64,000 bases of DNA from contig NZ_VTEH01000004.1 in the NCBI RefSeq assembly GCF_008180615.1, forward strand, positions 1-64,000, in the 5' to 3' direction. This stretch comes from Rossellomorea vietnamensis. GTDB taxonomy: Bacteria; Bacillota; Bacilli; Bacillales; Bacillaceae_B. Below the pieces are notes generated by a model, which had not been told where the DNA came from, searched no databases, and saw only the letters and a program-made list of their open reading frames with translations. Position 1 is the first letter of the stretch, and each line of letters begins with the position of its first letter. This document shows positions 62,885 to 64,000 of the stretch, piece after piece. The translations under genes were made by a program, and so were the position numbers.

Positions 62885-63748
62885 TTACTGCTTCTGAAAA
62901 ACCTGCTGCTGGTAAACACGGACATGGTCTATGAGCATTTCTTTAGGAAACTCTTCATTCGGATCGGGATCTCCAGGCCAGTCCCCGCCGATCGCTGTAT
63001 TCAAATAGAGATACATCGGTACGTCTGGAGAGTGCTCTTCAGATTGAAACACGACATTCCCGTCCAGGGTCCAGGTTAATTTTCCCGGTTCCCAAATCAG
63101 TCCGTAATCATGAAATTCCTTAGTGAAATCAAGCTGTTCACTGATATAGTGGGAATAATCTCTCTGCCGTTCTCCCTTATCATCTTCCCAATGAACGACT
63201 TGGAAGTATTCGTTCGGCTTCTGCCCTAAAAAGTCCATGATATTGATTTCCGGCAGCCAATCTTCTTCGCTTGGGACCATCCAGAAAGCGGGGAACAATC
63301 CTTGGCCTTCTGGGAGCTTGGCTCTGATTTCAACCATTCCATACCGGAATTGAAATTTATTTTCTGTTGTGACGGCACCGGATGTGTAATCGCGGCCTCT
63401 GTAGGTTTCTTTCTTGCTTTCAATTTTCAGATGGCCATCCATCACTTCCACATTGGAAGGGGAATAGTATTGTAACTCTTCATTTTTCTCTGACGGCCAA
63501 TCCTGCGCATTCCAGTTGGCAAGAGAGTCAGCGTCAGAAAACTCATCATGCCAGACAAGCGTCCAGCCATCGATTTTCGTCTCTTTTTCCTCCCACTCTT
63601 CCTTGAGGTTCTTCGGTTGAGGCTTTTCCACACCCTCCGCTTTAGCAGTAGGCTGTGAGTTTTTGGTAAGATCCTTGAAAAACTCCTTTTGAGTACTGCA
63701 GCCGGAGAGCAGAATGGCTATGGCTAGTATCACACTTAGGCTTCGCAT
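62885..63748 (-). CDS. GH16-family lipoprotein with altered active-site triad
   Basis: A 287-residue lipoprotein with GGGAGG before the ATG and lipobox L-S-G-C. A linker (about 20-55) precedes a GH16 jelly-roll domain: W-H-D-E-F-S, Y-G-M-V-E-I-R-A-K-L-P, G-L-F-P-A-F-W-M, and the catalytic strand reads E167-I-N169-I-M-D172. The usual motif is E-x-D-x-x-E, so the middle Asp is Asn and the acid/base Glu is Asp. Activity may be weak, changed, or lost in favour of glycan binding. First gene of the exopolysaccharide operon, 12 bp before the synthase. It probably trims or holds the polymer. Confidence 0.88.
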   Translation of the reverse strand: MRSLSVILAIAILLSGCSTQKEFFKDLTKNSQPTAKAEGVEKPQPKNLKEEWEEKETKIDGWTLVWHDEFSDADSLANWNAQDWPSEKNEELQYYSPSNVEVMDGHLKIESKKETYRGRDYTSGAVTTENKFQFRYGMVEIRAKLPEGQGLFPAFWMVPSEEDWLPEINIMDFLGQKPNEYFQVVHWEDDKGERQRDYSHYISEQLDFTKEFHDYGLIWEPGKLTWTLDGNVVFQSEEHSPDVPMYLYLNTAIGGDWPGDPDPNEEFPKEMLIDHVRVYQQQVFQKQ

Positions 63749-63771
63749 CTTCGTATTACCTCCCAGAGTAT

Positions 63772-63906
63772 ATTCTTTATTAAGAACGGTGATTTCAAAA
63801 AAATAGGTTAGTAAATAAGTGGGTGTTTTGGTTCTATATTAAGAACGAGAGAGCCGAAAAAATATCCCTTCCAGTTAAAAAGGGGAGTTTGTTCTTTAAT
63901 GAGAAC
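63772..63906 (-). promoter_or_regulatory. Three SinR-like palindromic operators upstream of the exopolysaccharide operon
   Basis: ATTCTTTATTAAGAAC (63772-63787), GTTCTATATTAAGAAC (63831-63846) and GTTCTTTAATGAGAAC (63891-63906) are 59 and 60 bp apart. Each half-site fits the SinR consensus GTTCTYT or a close variant. The first lies 24 bp before the GH16 start codon. SinR represses eps and tapA in B. subtilis, so biofilm control is likely. The promoter itself was not pinned down; 63907-64000 holds an imperfect palindrome (AGACAG/CTGTCT, 63927-63944). Confidence 0.65.
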
Positions 63907-64000
63907 ACTATATGACGAGTTTAGCAGACAGTATACTCTCTGTCTACAAATATACTCATGAAGTCTCAAAAAAATTCTATGTATCCTGAAGTATTTGTTT

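Overview
Organism. The window reads as a low-to-mid GC, endospore-forming member of the Bacillaceae. Supporting signs are strong AGGAGG-type ribosome sites, many TTG and GTG starts, a Spo0E-like phosphatase, a gamma-SASP-like peptide, a SpoIIM-type membrane protein, a bacillolysin-type protease, an S-layer-homology protein, and B. subtilis-like dpp, art and ywr gene sets. I cannot name a species. No rRNA, tRNA, CRISPR array or complete insertion sequence was seen. Only the 3' end of an IS3-family transposase enters at position 1.

Layout. 1-0.6 kb: IS3 tail and three 52-bp repeats. 0.7-6.3 kb: a very large secreted amylopullulanase behind cre/LacI-type operators. 6.6-13.3 kb: acyltransferase, two small exported or anchored proteins, an SLH-CAP protein, a Spo0E-like protein and an M4 protease. 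13.5-19.6 kb: a second large secreted zinc protease, an arginine-type ABC transporter (artPQM-like, with an ArgR-type box) and an M20 amidohydrolase. 19.9-20.75 kb: repeat-rich spacer. 20.75-23.5 kb: a ywrD-like gamma-glutamyltransferase and a two-subunit chromate transporter. 23.5-24.1 kb: a 42-residue ORF and a c-di-GMP-I riboswitch with no gene behind it. 24.1-26.4 kb (minus): MntA/HepT toxin-antitoxin pair, a SEC-C protein and a zinc-ribbon protein. 26.7-34.7 kb: a four-gene Wadjet (jetABCD, DUF2397/TIGR02677-02680 type) anti-plasmid operon whose SMC-like jetC carries a one-base frameshift. 34.9-35.8 kb: a 17-unit, 53-bp tandem array of hairpins. 36-37 kb: a PUA/EVE-like and a PfpI protein. 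37.5-47 kb: an Lrp-type regulator and a peptide uptake/degradation operon (M42 peptidase, dppABCDFE-like, DUF3899, pcp). 47.3-52 kb: a coiled-coil protein, an unknown protein, a soluble sporulation-type histidine kinase, a VanZ-like protein and a GlcD-like oxidase. 52.9-60 kb: a membrane protein-DUF4129-DUF4350-MoxR-DUF58 operon with convergent SpoIIM-like and RDD genes. 60-60.5 kb: an eight-unit 52-bp array in inverted orientation. 60.5-64 kb (minus): a three-gene exopolysaccharide operon (GH16 lipoprotein, GT2 synthase, NodB deacetylase) behind three evenly spaced SinR-like palindromes.

How the parts work together. The window combines polymer scavenging outside the cell (starch, protein) with uptake and final digestion of peptides and arginine, plus a matrix/biofilm operon. 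A defence island sits in the middle.

Most unusual content. The spacers carry at least five dispersed palindromic repeat families. (1) A GTGACAGTCAC family has 12 copies, all between 6.4 and 26.6 kb, and three genes end inside copies of it. (2) A GGGACAGTCCC family has four copies. (3) A roughly 120-bp hairpin has three full copies whose inner stem co-varies. (4) A roughly 205-bp element with terminal inverted repeats has two remnants. (5) The 52/53-bp tandem family occurs at three loci. The 53-bp array, whose arms vary in a way that keeps pairing in plus-sense RNA, is the best candidate for something undescribed.
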